Part shown: in pieces, positions 27,082-34,584 of the stretch
How the letters are laid out: the number at the start of each line of letters is the position of its first letter
Position numbering within the stretch: position 1 is the first letter of the stretch
Origin: Deltaproteobacteria bacterium
GTDB taxonomy: Bacteria > Myxococcota_A > UBA796 > SXON01
Reading direction: 5' to 3'
Assembly: GCA_947445035.1 (NCBI GenBank)
Contig: CANFCK010000032.1
Location: forward strand, 1 to 39,005
DNA length: 39,005 nt
Position numbers and translations under genes: made by a program
The notes under the pieces: generated by a model
What the model was told of the DNA's origin: nothing
Database searches by the model: none
Seen by the model: the letters and a program-made list of their open reading frames with translations, nothing else

Positions 27082-27621
27082 TTACTTGTTGGCCTTCTTG
27101 AGGAAGCCGACCATCCGATCGCCAATCTGCTCGGCGCAGCTGCGCATACGCTGGCCCGAGGACGCGAAGATGATGTCGGCGTCGCGGGTGGTGGTGACCT
27201 CGATGACGTCGAGCACCTGGCCGCCCTTCTGGAACGTGACGGTCGAAATGACGGTGGCGGGCATCTTGGCGACGCCCACGTAGAAGCCGGGCTCGATGAA
27301 CTTGATGTTCACGACGGCTTCGATCTCGCCGCCATCGAACGTGTAGCCGGCCTTGTTGCCCCCGAGTTGCCGACGAACGGCCTCTTCCATCCCGACCTTG
27401 TCGCCGGCGAAGCTCGCCGCGGTGTCGGCATCCTTGCCCGAGACGTACTCGCGCTCCGACTTCTGGCCGATCATCAACCCGTCGTAGGTGACGCTGACGG
27501 CGAACGCGGTGGTGCCGGCGAGGGCGGAAGGCATTCCCGAGGTGGTGAGCACCTTCCAGGGGCTGCCGCAGGCGAGGAGGAACGCGGCCAGGGTGGCGAG
27601 GACAGCGAGGCGAATAGACAT
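27082..27621 (-). CDS. Lipoprotein of unknown function
   Basis: ATG 27621 gives 179 residues with a clear lipoprotein signal ending LLAC (MSIRLAVLATLAAFLLAC); GGAG lies 5-8 nt upstream. A longer in-frame start at 27675 would spoil the signal and is rejected. The mature part has alternating strands (FAVSVTYDGLMIG, EIEAVVNIKFIEPGF, VISTVTFQKGGQVLDVIEV) and a C-terminal helix. It recalls small lipoproteins that resist assignment (DUF4410-like in pattern only). It is convergent with the cyclase gene across 3 bp and divergent from the isoprenoid-synthase-like gene. Confidence 0.85.
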   Translation of the reverse strand: MSIRLAVLATLAAFLLACGSPWKVLTTSGMPSALAGTTAFAVSVTYDGLMIGQKSEREYVSGKDADTAASFAGDKVGMEEAVRRQLGGNKAGYTFDGGEIEAVVNIKFIEPGFYVGVAKMPATVISTVTFQKGGQVLDVIEVTTTRDADIIFASSGQRMRSCAEQIGDRMVGFLKKANK

Positions 27622-27694
27622 GGGGCTCCGGGGAGGGTGAGCCGCACTGAACGTGCGGGTGCGGGGGCTATTCAATCTCCTGCGCTCAAGCTCA

Positions 27695-28651
27695 ATGCGC
27701 CCTGGCCGAAACGGCCTTCGGAGGCTCCTGGTGCGGGTCTATGACGACAATGCTCCGGTCATCGACCGCCTGCGGGTTCGGTTGGCGCGTCGTGTTGCCG
27801 GCTACCCGCCAGCTTTACGCGAGCTGGCGGCGGCTTTTTTGGAGCGCGCGGGTCCCAGCTACTTCTCGCTGCCCGACGCGGCGCCGCTAGTGCATCTGCC
27901 GATCTGGATGCATCGAGGTCTCGAGCCCGACGCCCTCGATGACATTCTGGAAGCCACGGCGTTGGCGTACGCCTATGTCCGCATCCAGGACAATGTGCTC
28001 GACGAGCCCGACGCGCGCGGCCATCCTCCGTTTTTATTGGCGGCAAACGCCTTTTTGTGGGACGCGCTCGAGCTTTACCGCGGCCACGGTGACGCGCGGT
28101 TCTGGACGCTGTCCCGATCGGCGTGGTTGACCTTCTCCGAAGAAACCGAGGCCGAGCGACGACAACTGGCGTCTGACAAGGAGTACGCGCACGCGGCGTT
28201 CGTGCGACACGCGCGGAAGTGCGCGCTGGCCGAGGTTCCACTGTACGCGGTCATGTCCGCGAGTGGCGATTGGCGCGGGGCGGAGAGCGTCCCGCAGCTG
28301 ATTCATGCCTTGTCTAGGTCCTACGGTTGTTTCAACGATGTCATGGGCTACGAGCGCGATCTGGCCGCGGGGGGGCGCACCTGGTTGTTGTCGCAAGCTC
28401 GCGCACTCGCGAGCGCCCGTACAGGAGCGGCCGCTCCCGACGACGCGAAGATCCGCTCCACGCTCGTCACCAGCGAACTCATGGAAGCGCTCGTGCAGGA
28501 GTCGATTACGACGTTGGGCCTCGCGCGCCCGGCCGCTTTGGCGATCGGTATGCCCCCCTTCGAGGCGTTCGCCACGGCGCGGACGACGCGGCTCGAGGAG
28601 ATGGCGGCGAAGGTGATCGTGTTGCGACTCATGGCGGCGCTCGCGACTTGA
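27695..28651 (+). CDS. Class I isoprenoid/terpene-synthase-like enzyme
   Basis: ATG 27695 gives 318 residues; GTG 27653 is the longest possible start and neither has a strong RBS. The protein is all-helical in appearance. It carries two Asp-rich motifs in the right order and spacing for class I terpenoid synthases: RIQDNVLDEPD (Asp99, Asp103; DxxxD type), and 115 residues later FNDVMGYERDL (Asn214, Gly218, Asp222), an NSE/DTE-like NDxx(S/T/G)xxx(E/D). Such motifs bind the Mg2+ ions that ionise a prenyl diphosphate. Product and acceptor are unknown. It lies 54 bp before a leader-peptide-like gene, so prenyl chemistry on a peptide or a linked lipid is possible (inference). Confidence 0.75.
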   Translation: MRPGRNGLRRLLVRVYDDNAPVIDRLRVRLARRVAGYPPALRELAAAFLERAGPSYFSLPDAAPLVHLPIWMHRGLEPDALDDILEATALAYAYVRIQDNVLDEPDARGHPPFLLAANAFLWDALELYRGHGDARFWTLSRSAWLTFSEETEAERRQLASDKEYAHAAFVRHARKCALAEVPLYAVMSASGDWRGAESVPQLIHALSRSYGCFNDVMGYERDLAAGGRTWLLSQARALASARTGAAAPDDAKIRSTLVTSELMEALVQESITTLGLARPAALAIGMPPFEAFATARTTRLEEMAAKVIVLRLMAALAT

Positions 28652-28683
28652 GGGCTCATCCCCGGCCCGGTCCGTGCCGATCC

Positions 28684-28698
28684 CCGGGCTGAACCCGG
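28684..28698 (+). promoter_or_regulatory. Hairpin overlapping the RBS of the small peptide gene
   Basis: The arms CCGGG (28684-28688) and CCCGG (28694-28698) pair perfectly around the loop CTGAA. The 3' arm shares two bases with the GGAG (28697-28700) that serves the ATG at 28706. It could moderate translation or stabilise the 5' end of a processed peptide message. There is no U-run typical of a terminator. Confidence 0.4.
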
Positions 28699-28705
28699 AG
28701 TTTCA

Positions 28706-28939
28706 ATGTCCGCTCCCCCCTCGACTCTCCAGCTCATCGTCGGCCGTTCGCTCATCGACGCCGAGTTCCGAAAGTCCCTCGTCGAAGATGTGCGCGGCAC
28801 CCTCCTGAAGGAAGGCTACGGCCTCGACGACGAGACCATCGTCGCCATCGAATCGGCCACCAAGGACGGCCACCGGGTCCGTTCCTTCTCCGACGCTTTC
28901 TCCGCGGAGTTCCTCTCCCGCGGCGACTATCTGGCCTAG
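28706..28939 (+). CDS. NHLP/Os1348-like putative RiPP precursor peptide
   Basis: This is a 77-residue peptide with GGAG 5 nt before the ATG. Residues 8-47 follow the nitrile-hydratase-like leader clan pattern: LQLIVGRSLIDAEFRKSLVED, then a Leu-rich helix with GYGLDDETIVAIES (compare V.GR...D..FR..L..D....L...G..L...E). The C-terminal ~28 residues (from KDGHRVRS) contain four Ser, no Cys, no Gly-Gly cleavage site, and end DYLA. It could be a modified-peptide core or simply a partner protein with this fold. The stop is followed after one base by the ATG of a PqqD-like/M50 gene, so the two are coupled. Confidence 0.75.
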   Translation: MSAPPSTLQLIVGRSLIDAEFRKSLVEDVRGTLLKEGYGLDDETIVAIESATKDGHRVRSFSDAFSAEFLSRGDYLA

Positions 28940-28940
28940 C

Positions 28941-29987
28941 ATGGACACCCCTCCCCTGGAGGTCGTGGTCCGCCGCGAAGGGGCCGGCTTCGTCATGCAT
29001 CGGCTCGATCCCGGCGCGGCGCTCTTGCAGATGCGCCCGTGCCCGCTGCCCGCCATCCTCAGTGACGTCGAGGGTGGCTGGGTGCTGATGACGCCCGATC
29101 GTTCGGTCTACCTCCGCCTCGGCAACGAAGAACGCCACCTCTGGGGCCTCATCGACGGACAGGTCACCGTGGCTGAGATGGCGACTGCGTACTTCGTTCG
29201 GTTCGGCGCGCTCCCGGTCGGCCGGGTCATCCGCTTCGTGCAGATGCTCCGCCGCGCCGGGCTGGTGCGCGTGGAGCCCGCGGGCTTCTTGCGTCGGCGC
29301 TTCGTGCACGTGTCCTGGCTACGTCGTGAGTGGATCTGGGACGGGGCGCACGACGTCGCCGCGGCGATCTGGCGAGCGATTGCGCCGGTGGTGACCCCCT
29401 GGAACGCGCCCATCGCCGTTGCGATTCTGGGCCTGGGCGCGACGGCGCTTCTCGTCGACGCGCGCGCCAACCCGGCGAGTGTGGGACTCGCGGCCGGACT
29501 TTTCGTGTGGGCCTTTGCGATCCACGCCGTGGTCCATGAGCTCGCCCACGCGGTCACCGTCGTCGCCTTCGGTCGTCACGTCCGGGGCGCCGCGATCGGT
29601 CTCGGCGGCGTCCACGTCGACACCACAGACATGTATCTTGGGTCGCGACGAGATCATGCCGTCGTAGCGATGGCTGGCCCGGTCAGCAATCTCGTGCTCG
29701 TCGCGCTCGCCGCGACGGTCGGTTGTGCGCTGCCTGTCGATGCCCTGCCCCCCTTTCGCGCGCTCATCGCTGCCGGGCTGACGGCCGCCTTGATCAGCGG
29801 TTGGCCCTTCCTGCTGGACAACGACGGCGCGCACGCGATCTCGGACCTGGTGCGGATTCCCAACCTGCGCCGCGCCACCTGGGAAGCGCTGCGCCATGCC
29901 AACCTCGGCCGCGTACACCTCGCGTACATTGCAGGGTGCATGGCCACCGTTCTGGCGCCGCCCCTGGTGCTGCTCTTGAGCAGCTGA
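28941..29987 (+). CDS. PqqD-like (RRE) domain fused to M50 metalloprotease
   Basis: The 348-residue product's N-terminal ~110 residues resemble a PqqD-type RiPP recognition element: WVLMTPDRSVYLRLGNEERHLW, then LIDGQVTVAEMATAYF and a winged-helix-like IRFVQMLRRAGLV. The C-terminal part is a polytopic M50/site-2 protease of the YydH-like branch with HELAH (His199, Glu200, His203) and FLLDNDGAHAISDLVRIPNLR (Asp293/Asp295), matching LDGYYALSDLLxIPNLR. PqqD domains bind leader peptides, and M50 enzymes cut within or near the membrane. The fusion, placed directly after a leader-like peptide gene, argues for leader binding and cleavage or export in one protein (inference). Confidence 0.88.
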   Translation: MDTPPLEVVVRREGAGFVMHRLDPGAALLQMRPCPLPAILSDVEGGWVLMTPDRSVYLRLGNEERHLWGLIDGQVTVAEMATAYFVRFGALPVGRVIRFVQMLRRAGLVRVEPAGFLRRRFVHVSWLRREWIWDGAHDVAAAIWRAIAPVVTPWNAPIAVAILGLGATALLVDARANPASVGLAAGLFVWAFAIHAVVHELAHAVTVVAFGRHVRGAAIGLGGVHVDTTDMYLGSRRDHAVVAMAGPVSNLVLVALAATVGCALPVDALPPFRALIAAGLTAALISGWPFLLDNDGAHAISDLVRIPNLRRATWEALRHANLGRVHLAYIAGCMATVLAPPLVLLLSS

Positions 29988-30008
29988 AGGCGATAGTCCT
30001 CTGGCCGG

Positions 30009-31634
30009 ATGTCCCCCGCGCTCGCTCTTCGCGTCTGTGTTTGGGGACTGGTGGGCCTCGTGGTGGTGCTGCCACGGGGTGGGCTGACGGGGCACCCGGA
30101 CCTCGACGTCTGGAACCATGCCTGGGGCCTGTGGTGGGTCGCCGAAAGTCTGCGTTGGGGGGAGCTGCCGTGGTTCACCCAGCTGCTTGGTGCTCCGGAC
30201 GGTGGAGTGCTCTACTATATCGATCCCCTCGCGGCGATCGTGGCGCTACCGGTCACGCTGGTTGCGGGGCCGCACGTCGCCTACGAGGCCGTGCTCGTGG
30301 TCCGGGTCGCCTTGGCGGGGATCGCCGCCCAGGCGCTGTGCGAGGAGCTTTTCGGCGACGGGCTCCACAGCTGGTTTGCCGGGGTCGCGTTCGCGACGAG
30401 CCCGATGCTCTTGTGCGAGCTTCACAACGGGATCACCGAGACGCTCTCGGTGTGGTGGACTCCCGCTTGCCTGCTGGCCGCGGTGCGCGCTTCACGGCGT
30501 GGCGGCAATCGTGATTGGATGCTGCTCGGATTGGCGGTCGGCGGGTCGGTCCTGGCGAGCTTCTACTACGGGTTGGTCAACGCGCTTGCGGTGGCGGGCG
30601 TCTGGCTCGTTTGCTCCCGGAACGTGCGCGGGGCCTTGATTGCAGGGGGTCTCGTCGCGCTCGTCGCGATGCCAGGTGCGCTGGCGCTTCGGGCGTCGTT
30701 GACCCATCCCCAGGCGTTGATCGCCCGTGCGCCGGGGCTCAATCGAGAGCTGGCCGAACACAACGCGGTCGATCCGCGCACGTACGTGGCCACGGGGAAG
30801 TTCAGTAGTGTCAACCTGGAGAAGAGCTACGGGGAGGCCTTCCTCCACACCGGGCAGCTGCGCTGGACGGTGATCGTGCTCGCACTTTTTTCCGTGGCGA
30901 GCGCGCCGAGGCGGCGTGTCGGTTGGCTGCTGCTGCTGCTGGCGTCGTTGGTCCTCGGCTTGGGGCCGCAGCTCTGGTTCGACGGGCGCTTCGTGGTGTG
31001 GGGCCGGCAACCGATGGCCCTGCCCTTCGCGTGGTTACAGAGGTTGATCCCCGAACTGGCGATCACCCATCCGTTGCGGCTCTCGGTGGTGGGTCAGGCG
31101 TTGGCCTGTGTTTTGGCGGGAGGCGCGCTGGTGGGACGCCCGCGCCTTCTGGTCATGGCGATGGCCGTCGCGGCGGCGGCAGAAGGACTGTTTTTAACCC
31201 TGGCGCCGTGGCCTCTGGTCGAAGCGCCCGCCGAAATCCCCGCGATTTACGCGGAGATCGCCGCATCTCCCGATGAACGCGGCGTCTTGGAGCTGCCGGG
31301 CGACATCGGCACGTCGATGGCCACCAGCCGCTATTTCTGGTTTCAAACGCTCCACGGCCACCCGCTGCCCTACAAACCCGACGCCCGCGCCAGCGACAAC
31401 GGCGATTCTCCGTCCTTTGCCTTCCTCCCGTCGCGATTCAACCGTACGCCTAAACCCCTCGATGACGCAGGTGTGGCCCATCTGGAAGCGACGTACGGCT
31501 GGGTGATCGTGCATCTGGATCTCGAACGGCGCGCGGGCGCTGTCGGCGGATTCCGCGCGGTGCTGGAACCCGCGCTCGGCGCGCCGTTGGAGCGTGAGAG
31601 GATGCTCGTGTGGAGTCTCCGTCGGGCGCGTTGA
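30009..31634 (+). CDS. Polytopic GT-C-like membrane protein
   Basis: The 541-residue product has about ten hydrophobic segments. The first external loop carries HPDLDVWNHAWGLWW followed by GAPDGGVLYYIDPL. This is like GT-C glycosyltransferases, where an acidic pair after TM1 is catalytic and the lipid-linked sugar donor binds. The C-terminal ~130 residues are soluble. The family is not identified, and another polytopic function is possible. It starts 22 bp after the M50 gene, with a GATAGT hexamer at 29992-29997, and is probably co-transcribed, perhaps decorating the product of the preceding pathway or the envelope. Confidence 0.8.
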   Translation: MSPALALRVCVWGLVGLVVVLPRGGLTGHPDLDVWNHAWGLWWVAESLRWGELPWFTQLLGAPDGGVLYYIDPLAAIVALPVTLVAGPHVAYEAVLVVRVALAGIAAQALCEELFGDGLHSWFAGVAFATSPMLLCELHNGITETLSVWWTPACLLAAVRASRRGGNRDWMLLGLAVGGSVLASFYYGLVNALAVAGVWLVCSRNVRGALIAGGLVALVAMPGALALRASLTHPQALIARAPGLNRELAEHNAVDPRTYVATGKFSSVNLEKSYGEAFLHTGQLRWTVIVLALFSVASAPRRRVGWLLLLLASLVLGLGPQLWFDGRFVVWGRQPMALPFAWLQRLIPELAITHPLRLSVVGQALACVLAGGALVGRPRLLVMAMAVAAAAEGLFLTLAPWPLVEAPAEIPAIYAEIAASPDERGVLELPGDIGTSMATSRYFWFQTLHGHPLPYKPDARASDNGDSPSFAFLPSRFNRTPKPLDDAGVAHLEATYGWVIVHLDLERRAGAVGGFRAVLEPALGAPLERERMLVWSLRRAR

Positions 31635-31658
31635 CAGGCCGGCCCAGTGTGGTACCGG
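31631..31658 (+). promoter_or_regulatory. Candidate promoter, TTGACA-N16-TACCGG
   Basis: A consensus -35 TTGACA (31631-31636) overlaps the stop of the GT-C-like gene. With a 16-bp spacer the -10 is TACCGG (31653-31658), which is poor. The ATG of the lipoprotein follows 20 nt later, the same geometry as the better promoter at 34534-34561. Confidence 0.4.
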
Positions 31659-31678
31659 GGTGCACCCCGCGAGTTCCG

Positions 31679-32365
31679 ATGTTTCGTTTGTTTCTCCCTC
31701 TCCTCTTGCTCGCCTCGGGCTGCCCGACGACCGACGTGCCCTCGGGGGTGCCCGGCGCCGTGGGCGGGCTGCCGCCACCGACCTCTCCGGGGGAGCCCGG
31801 CGGCCAGCCGGGCGGCGCGCAGCCCCCCCCTCCAGACGGCACGCCGGCCGCAGCGCCGGGTGCCCCAACCGGGGAGTCGGCCGGCGCACTCGACCCCGGC
31901 GACCCGGCGCTCTCCGCGCCTCCCGGCAAGCCGGCGCCCGGCTTCGCGTCGCTCATCCAGGGCGGTCCTACGGTGACGATCTCGGGGACGCTGGTCGGGG
32001 CCAAGGACGCTCAGGTCGACTTCACCCGCGTGAAGGAGAAGGACGGTCGCAAGCTCCCCGAGCCCCTCGAAATCCTCAAGGTCACCGACGGAAAGTTCAA
32101 GCTGGAAGCGCCGGCGATCCTTTCCGGTGAGATCTGGGTGACCGCGATGACGACGGGGCCAGATGGTGGACTTGGCGGCAAGGCTGGGGTGGCCACCGCG
32201 CCCATTCGTCTCGAAGGGAAGGATGTGTCGGTCACCATCCAGCTTGGCGATGGCCCAGACTGGATGGCGGTCTTGCCCTGGCACGAAGCCAACATGCCGC
32301 TGGCCGGGGCGGCGCTCGACCCAGCGGCGGGGGCGCTACCGACTCCCCCCAACCCGCCCCCTTAG
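31679..32365 (+). CDS. Pro/Gly-rich lipoprotein
   Basis: ATG 31679 gives 228 residues with the lipoprotein signal MFRLFLPLLLLASGC; a longer reading from 31610 lies inside the previous gene. After the Cys there is a ~75-residue Pro/Gly/Ala-rich linker. A beta-rich domain follows (PTVTISGTLVGAKDAQVDF, GEIWVTAMTTGPDG, VSVTIQLGDG), possibly an Ig-like or carboxypeptidase-regulatory-like sandwich. The end is again Pro-rich. The function is unknown; it is a surface or periplasmic lipoprotein whose maturation would need Lnt. Confidence 0.88.
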   Translation: MFRLFLPLLLLASGCPTTDVPSGVPGAVGGLPPPTSPGEPGGQPGGAQPPPPDGTPAAAPGAPTGESAGALDPGDPALSAPPGKPAPGFASLIQGGPTVTISGTLVGAKDAQVDFTRVKEKDGRKLPEPLEILKVTDGKFKLEAPAILSGEIWVTAMTTGPDGGLGGKAGVATAPIRLEGKDVSVTIQLGDGPDWMAVLPWHEANMPLAGAALDPAAGALPTPPNPPP

Positions 32366-32408
32366 CGCCCTCGCTTCTGCTAAGCTCCGCCGCTCTCCCG
32401 GAGCCATC

Positions 32409-33803
32409 ATGTCCATCCTGATCAAGAACGGTCGCATCATCACTGCGGTCGATGACTACGTCGCCGACATCTTCATCGACGGCGAGTCGGTGACCCACAT
32501 CGGCAAAGACCTGAAGCTCCACGCCGACCGGACGTTCGACGCCACCGGCAAGCTGGTGATCCCCGGCGGCATCGATCCGCACACTCACATGGACATGCCG
32601 TTCGGTGGTACCACCAGCGCCGACGATTTCGACACCGGCACGGTTGCGGCGGCGCACGGCGGGACCACGACGATCATCGACTTCGCGATCCAGGCCAAGG
32701 GGCAGAGCACGCTGGACGGTCTGGAGGTCTGGCACGGCAAGGCGGAAGGAAAGACCACGATCGACTACGGCTTCCACATGATCGTCACCGACATGGCCGT
32801 CGATCGTCTCGGGGAGATGGAGAAGCTCGCTGAGGCCGGCGTCACCTCGTACAAGCTGTTCATGGCCTACCCAGGCGTGCTGTACGTGGACGACGGCACG
32901 CTCTACCGGACCTTCCGTCGTGCCGGTGAAAACCGCACCCGCATCTGCATGCACGCCGAAAACGGCATTGTTATTGACGAAATTGTCCGCGAGGCCGTGG
33001 AGGCCGGACACAAGGACCCCATCTGGCACGCGCGAACCCGGCCCACGCGGATGGAGGCGGAGGGTGTCCATCGCGCCATCGCCATCGCCGAAGTGGCCAA
33101 GGTCCCGCTGTATATCGTGCATCTATCCAGTCACGACGCATTGGAGCAGGTGCGCCTCGGCCGCGCTCGCGGCGTGGACGTGCAGGCTGAAACCTGCCCC
33201 CAGTACCTCACGCTCGACGAGAGCTGGTACGAGAAGCCGAACTTTGAAGGGGCCAAGTGGGTCATGACGCCGGCACTCCGCGAGAAGTGGAACCAGGCGT
33301 CGCTCTGGCAGGGCCTCAAGTTCGGCGACCTGAGCGCCGTCGCGACCGATCACTGTCCCTTCTGCTTCAATGGTCAAAAGGAGCTTGGTCGGGACTCGTT
33401 CACCAAGATCCCCAACGGCGCCCCGGGAGTCGAAAACCGCGTCTCGATCCTGTACGACGCCGGTGTGCGCGCTGGACGCATCTCGATCAACCGCTGGGTA
33501 GAGCTGACGAGCACATCGGCAGCCAAGACGTTCGGCCTGTTCCCGAAGAAGGGCACCGTCGCGGTCGGAAGCGATGCCGACGTGGTGATCTTCGACCCCA
33601 ACGAGACCCGCGTGGTGTCGGTCGACGACCCGCGGACGCACCACATGCGCGTGGACTACTCGGCCTACGAGGGGCACACCGTGACCGGCTGGGCCGAGAC
33701 GGTCATCAGCCGCGGGCGGGTGATCGTGCACAAGAGCCAGCTCGAAACGCGTGGCGGGGGGCGCTTCGTGAAGCGGGCGCGTGTGGGCGACCTGTTGCGC
33801 TGA
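32409..33803 (+). CDS. hydA: Dihydropyrimidinase / D-hydantoinase-like amidohydrolase
   Basis: ATG 32409, with GGAG about 6 nt upstream, gives 464 residues, typical of the family (about 460-490). Metal ligands of the cyclic amidohydrolase barrel are present: IDPHTHMD (His58, His60), TSYKLFMAY with the Lys that becomes carboxylated (Lys149), MHAEN, VHLSS and ATDHCPF. The C-terminal GTVAVGSDADVVIFDP block closes the small beta-sandwich. It hydrolyses 5,6-dihydropyrimidines or hydantoins to N-carbamoyl amino acids in reductive pyrimidine breakdown. No PreA/PreT or beta-ureidopropionase gene is nearby. It is convergent with msrA. Confidence 0.95.
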   Translation: MSILIKNGRIITAVDDYVADIFIDGESVTHIGKDLKLHADRTFDATGKLVIPGGIDPHTHMDMPFGGTTSADDFDTGTVAAAHGGTTTIIDFAIQAKGQSTLDGLEVWHGKAEGKTTIDYGFHMIVTDMAVDRLGEMEKLAEAGVTSYKLFMAYPGVLYVDDGTLYRTFRRAGENRTRICMHAENGIVIDEIVREAVEAGHKDPIWHARTRPTRMEAEGVHRAIAIAEVAKVPLYIVHLSSHDALEQVRLGRARGVDVQAETCPQYLTLDESWYEKPNFEGAKWVMTPALREKWNQASLWQGLKFGDLSAVATDHCPFCFNGQKELGRDSFTKIPNGAPGVENRVSILYDAGVRAGRISINRWVELTSTSAAKTFGLFPKKGTVAVGSDADVVIFDPNETRVVSVDDPRTHHMRVDYSAYEGHTVTGWAETVISRGRVIVHKSQLETRGGGRFVKRARVGDLLR

Positions 33804-33812
33804 CGGCGGCCG

Positions 33813-34454
33813 CTACAGCGGGCAGGTGACGCCGGTTCCGCCGAGGCCGCAGTACCCGTCGGGATGTTTGGCCAGGTACTGCTGGTGCTCGGCCTCGGCG
33901 TACCAGAACGGGCCGGCGTCGAGGATTTCGGTGGTGATGGGAGTGAAGCCGCGGGCGGCGATGCGCTCACCGTACAGATCACGACTGCGCTCGGCCTGGG
34001 CCCGTTGGGTCGGGCCGCAGACGTAGATGCCGGAGCGGTACTGGGTGCCGCGATCGTTGCCCTGCTGCATGCCCTGCGTGGGGTCGTGATTCTCCCAGAA
34101 GGTGCTCAAGAGCGCGTCGTAGCTGCACGCCGCGGGATCGAAGGCCACCTGGACGACCTCGTTGTGCCCGGTCATGCCGCTGCACACCTCTCGATAGGTA
34201 GGATTGGCCGTGCTTCCTGCCGAGTAGCCGACCGCCGTGCTGTAGACCCCCGTGACCTTCCAGAACTTGCGCTCGGCCCCCCAGAAGCAGCCCATTCCAA
34301 AGGTCGCGAGCTGGGTGCCCTCGGGGAACGGGGCAGAAAGTCGGTTGCCGTTGACGAAGTGGCGCTCCGGAACGGCGAAGGCGGGTCCCTTTCGACCAGG
34401 CAGTGCCTCACTCGCGGAGGGGACGCGCAGCTTTCGCGGATCGAAGAAGAACAT
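33813..34454 (-). CDS. msrA: Peptide methionine sulfoxide reductase MsrA
   Basis: The 213-residue product, similar to E. coli MsrA, has the catalytic GCFWGAE (Cys56), the substrate pocket segment GYSAG...YREVCSGMTGHNEVVQV, the EHQQYLAKHP signature, and the recycling Cys201 and Cys211 near the C-terminus (YCGLGGTGVTCP). It reduces the S-epimer of Met sulfoxide in proteins, recycled by thioredoxin. No signal peptide is seen, so it is cytoplasmic. It is divergent from the beta-helix lipoprotein gene. Confidence 0.96.
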   Translation of the reverse strand: MFFFDPRKLRVPSASEALPGRKGPAFAVPERHFVNGNRLSAPFPEGTQLATFGMGCFWGAERKFWKVTGVYSTAVGYSAGSTANPTYREVCSGMTGHNEVVQVAFDPAACSYDALLSTFWENHDPTQGMQQGNDRGTQYRSGIYVCGPTQRAQAERSRDLYGERIAARGFTPITTEILDAGPFWYAEAEHQQYLAKHPDGYCGLGGTGVTCPL

Positions 34455-34533
34455 GGTGGGAGGCTAAGCGCTGCGCGCATCGATGCCCAACGCCGACGGA
34501 GCCGCGCTGTCCGCCGTCGGGCCACACACCCGC

Positions 34534-34561
34534 TTGACATTCGCGCCCAAGGCTGTAGAAG
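34534..34561 (+). promoter_or_regulatory. Housekeeping-type promoter, TTGACA-N16-TAGAAG
   Basis: A perfect -35 TTGACA (34534-34539), a 16-bp spacer and TAGAAG (34556-34561) match the housekeeping sigma consensus seen in myxobacteria. The ATG of the lipoprotein lies 24 nt downstream, which implies a leader of only about 15-18 nt. Confidence 0.7.
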
Positions 34562-34584
34562 CCCGGCGTTCCCCCGGGTCCCCG

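Noticed and set aside
28941..29987. Sporulation-type SpoIVFB or RseP protease
   Set aside because: There is no CBS or PDZ domain; the DNDG...SDLVRIPNLR pattern and PqqD-like head fit the peptide-processing YydH-like branch better.
32163..32408. N-terminal extension of the dihydropyrimidinase
   Set aside because: It overlaps the lipoprotein gene in another frame, and the ATG at 32409 has an RBS and begins exactly at the family's conserved start.
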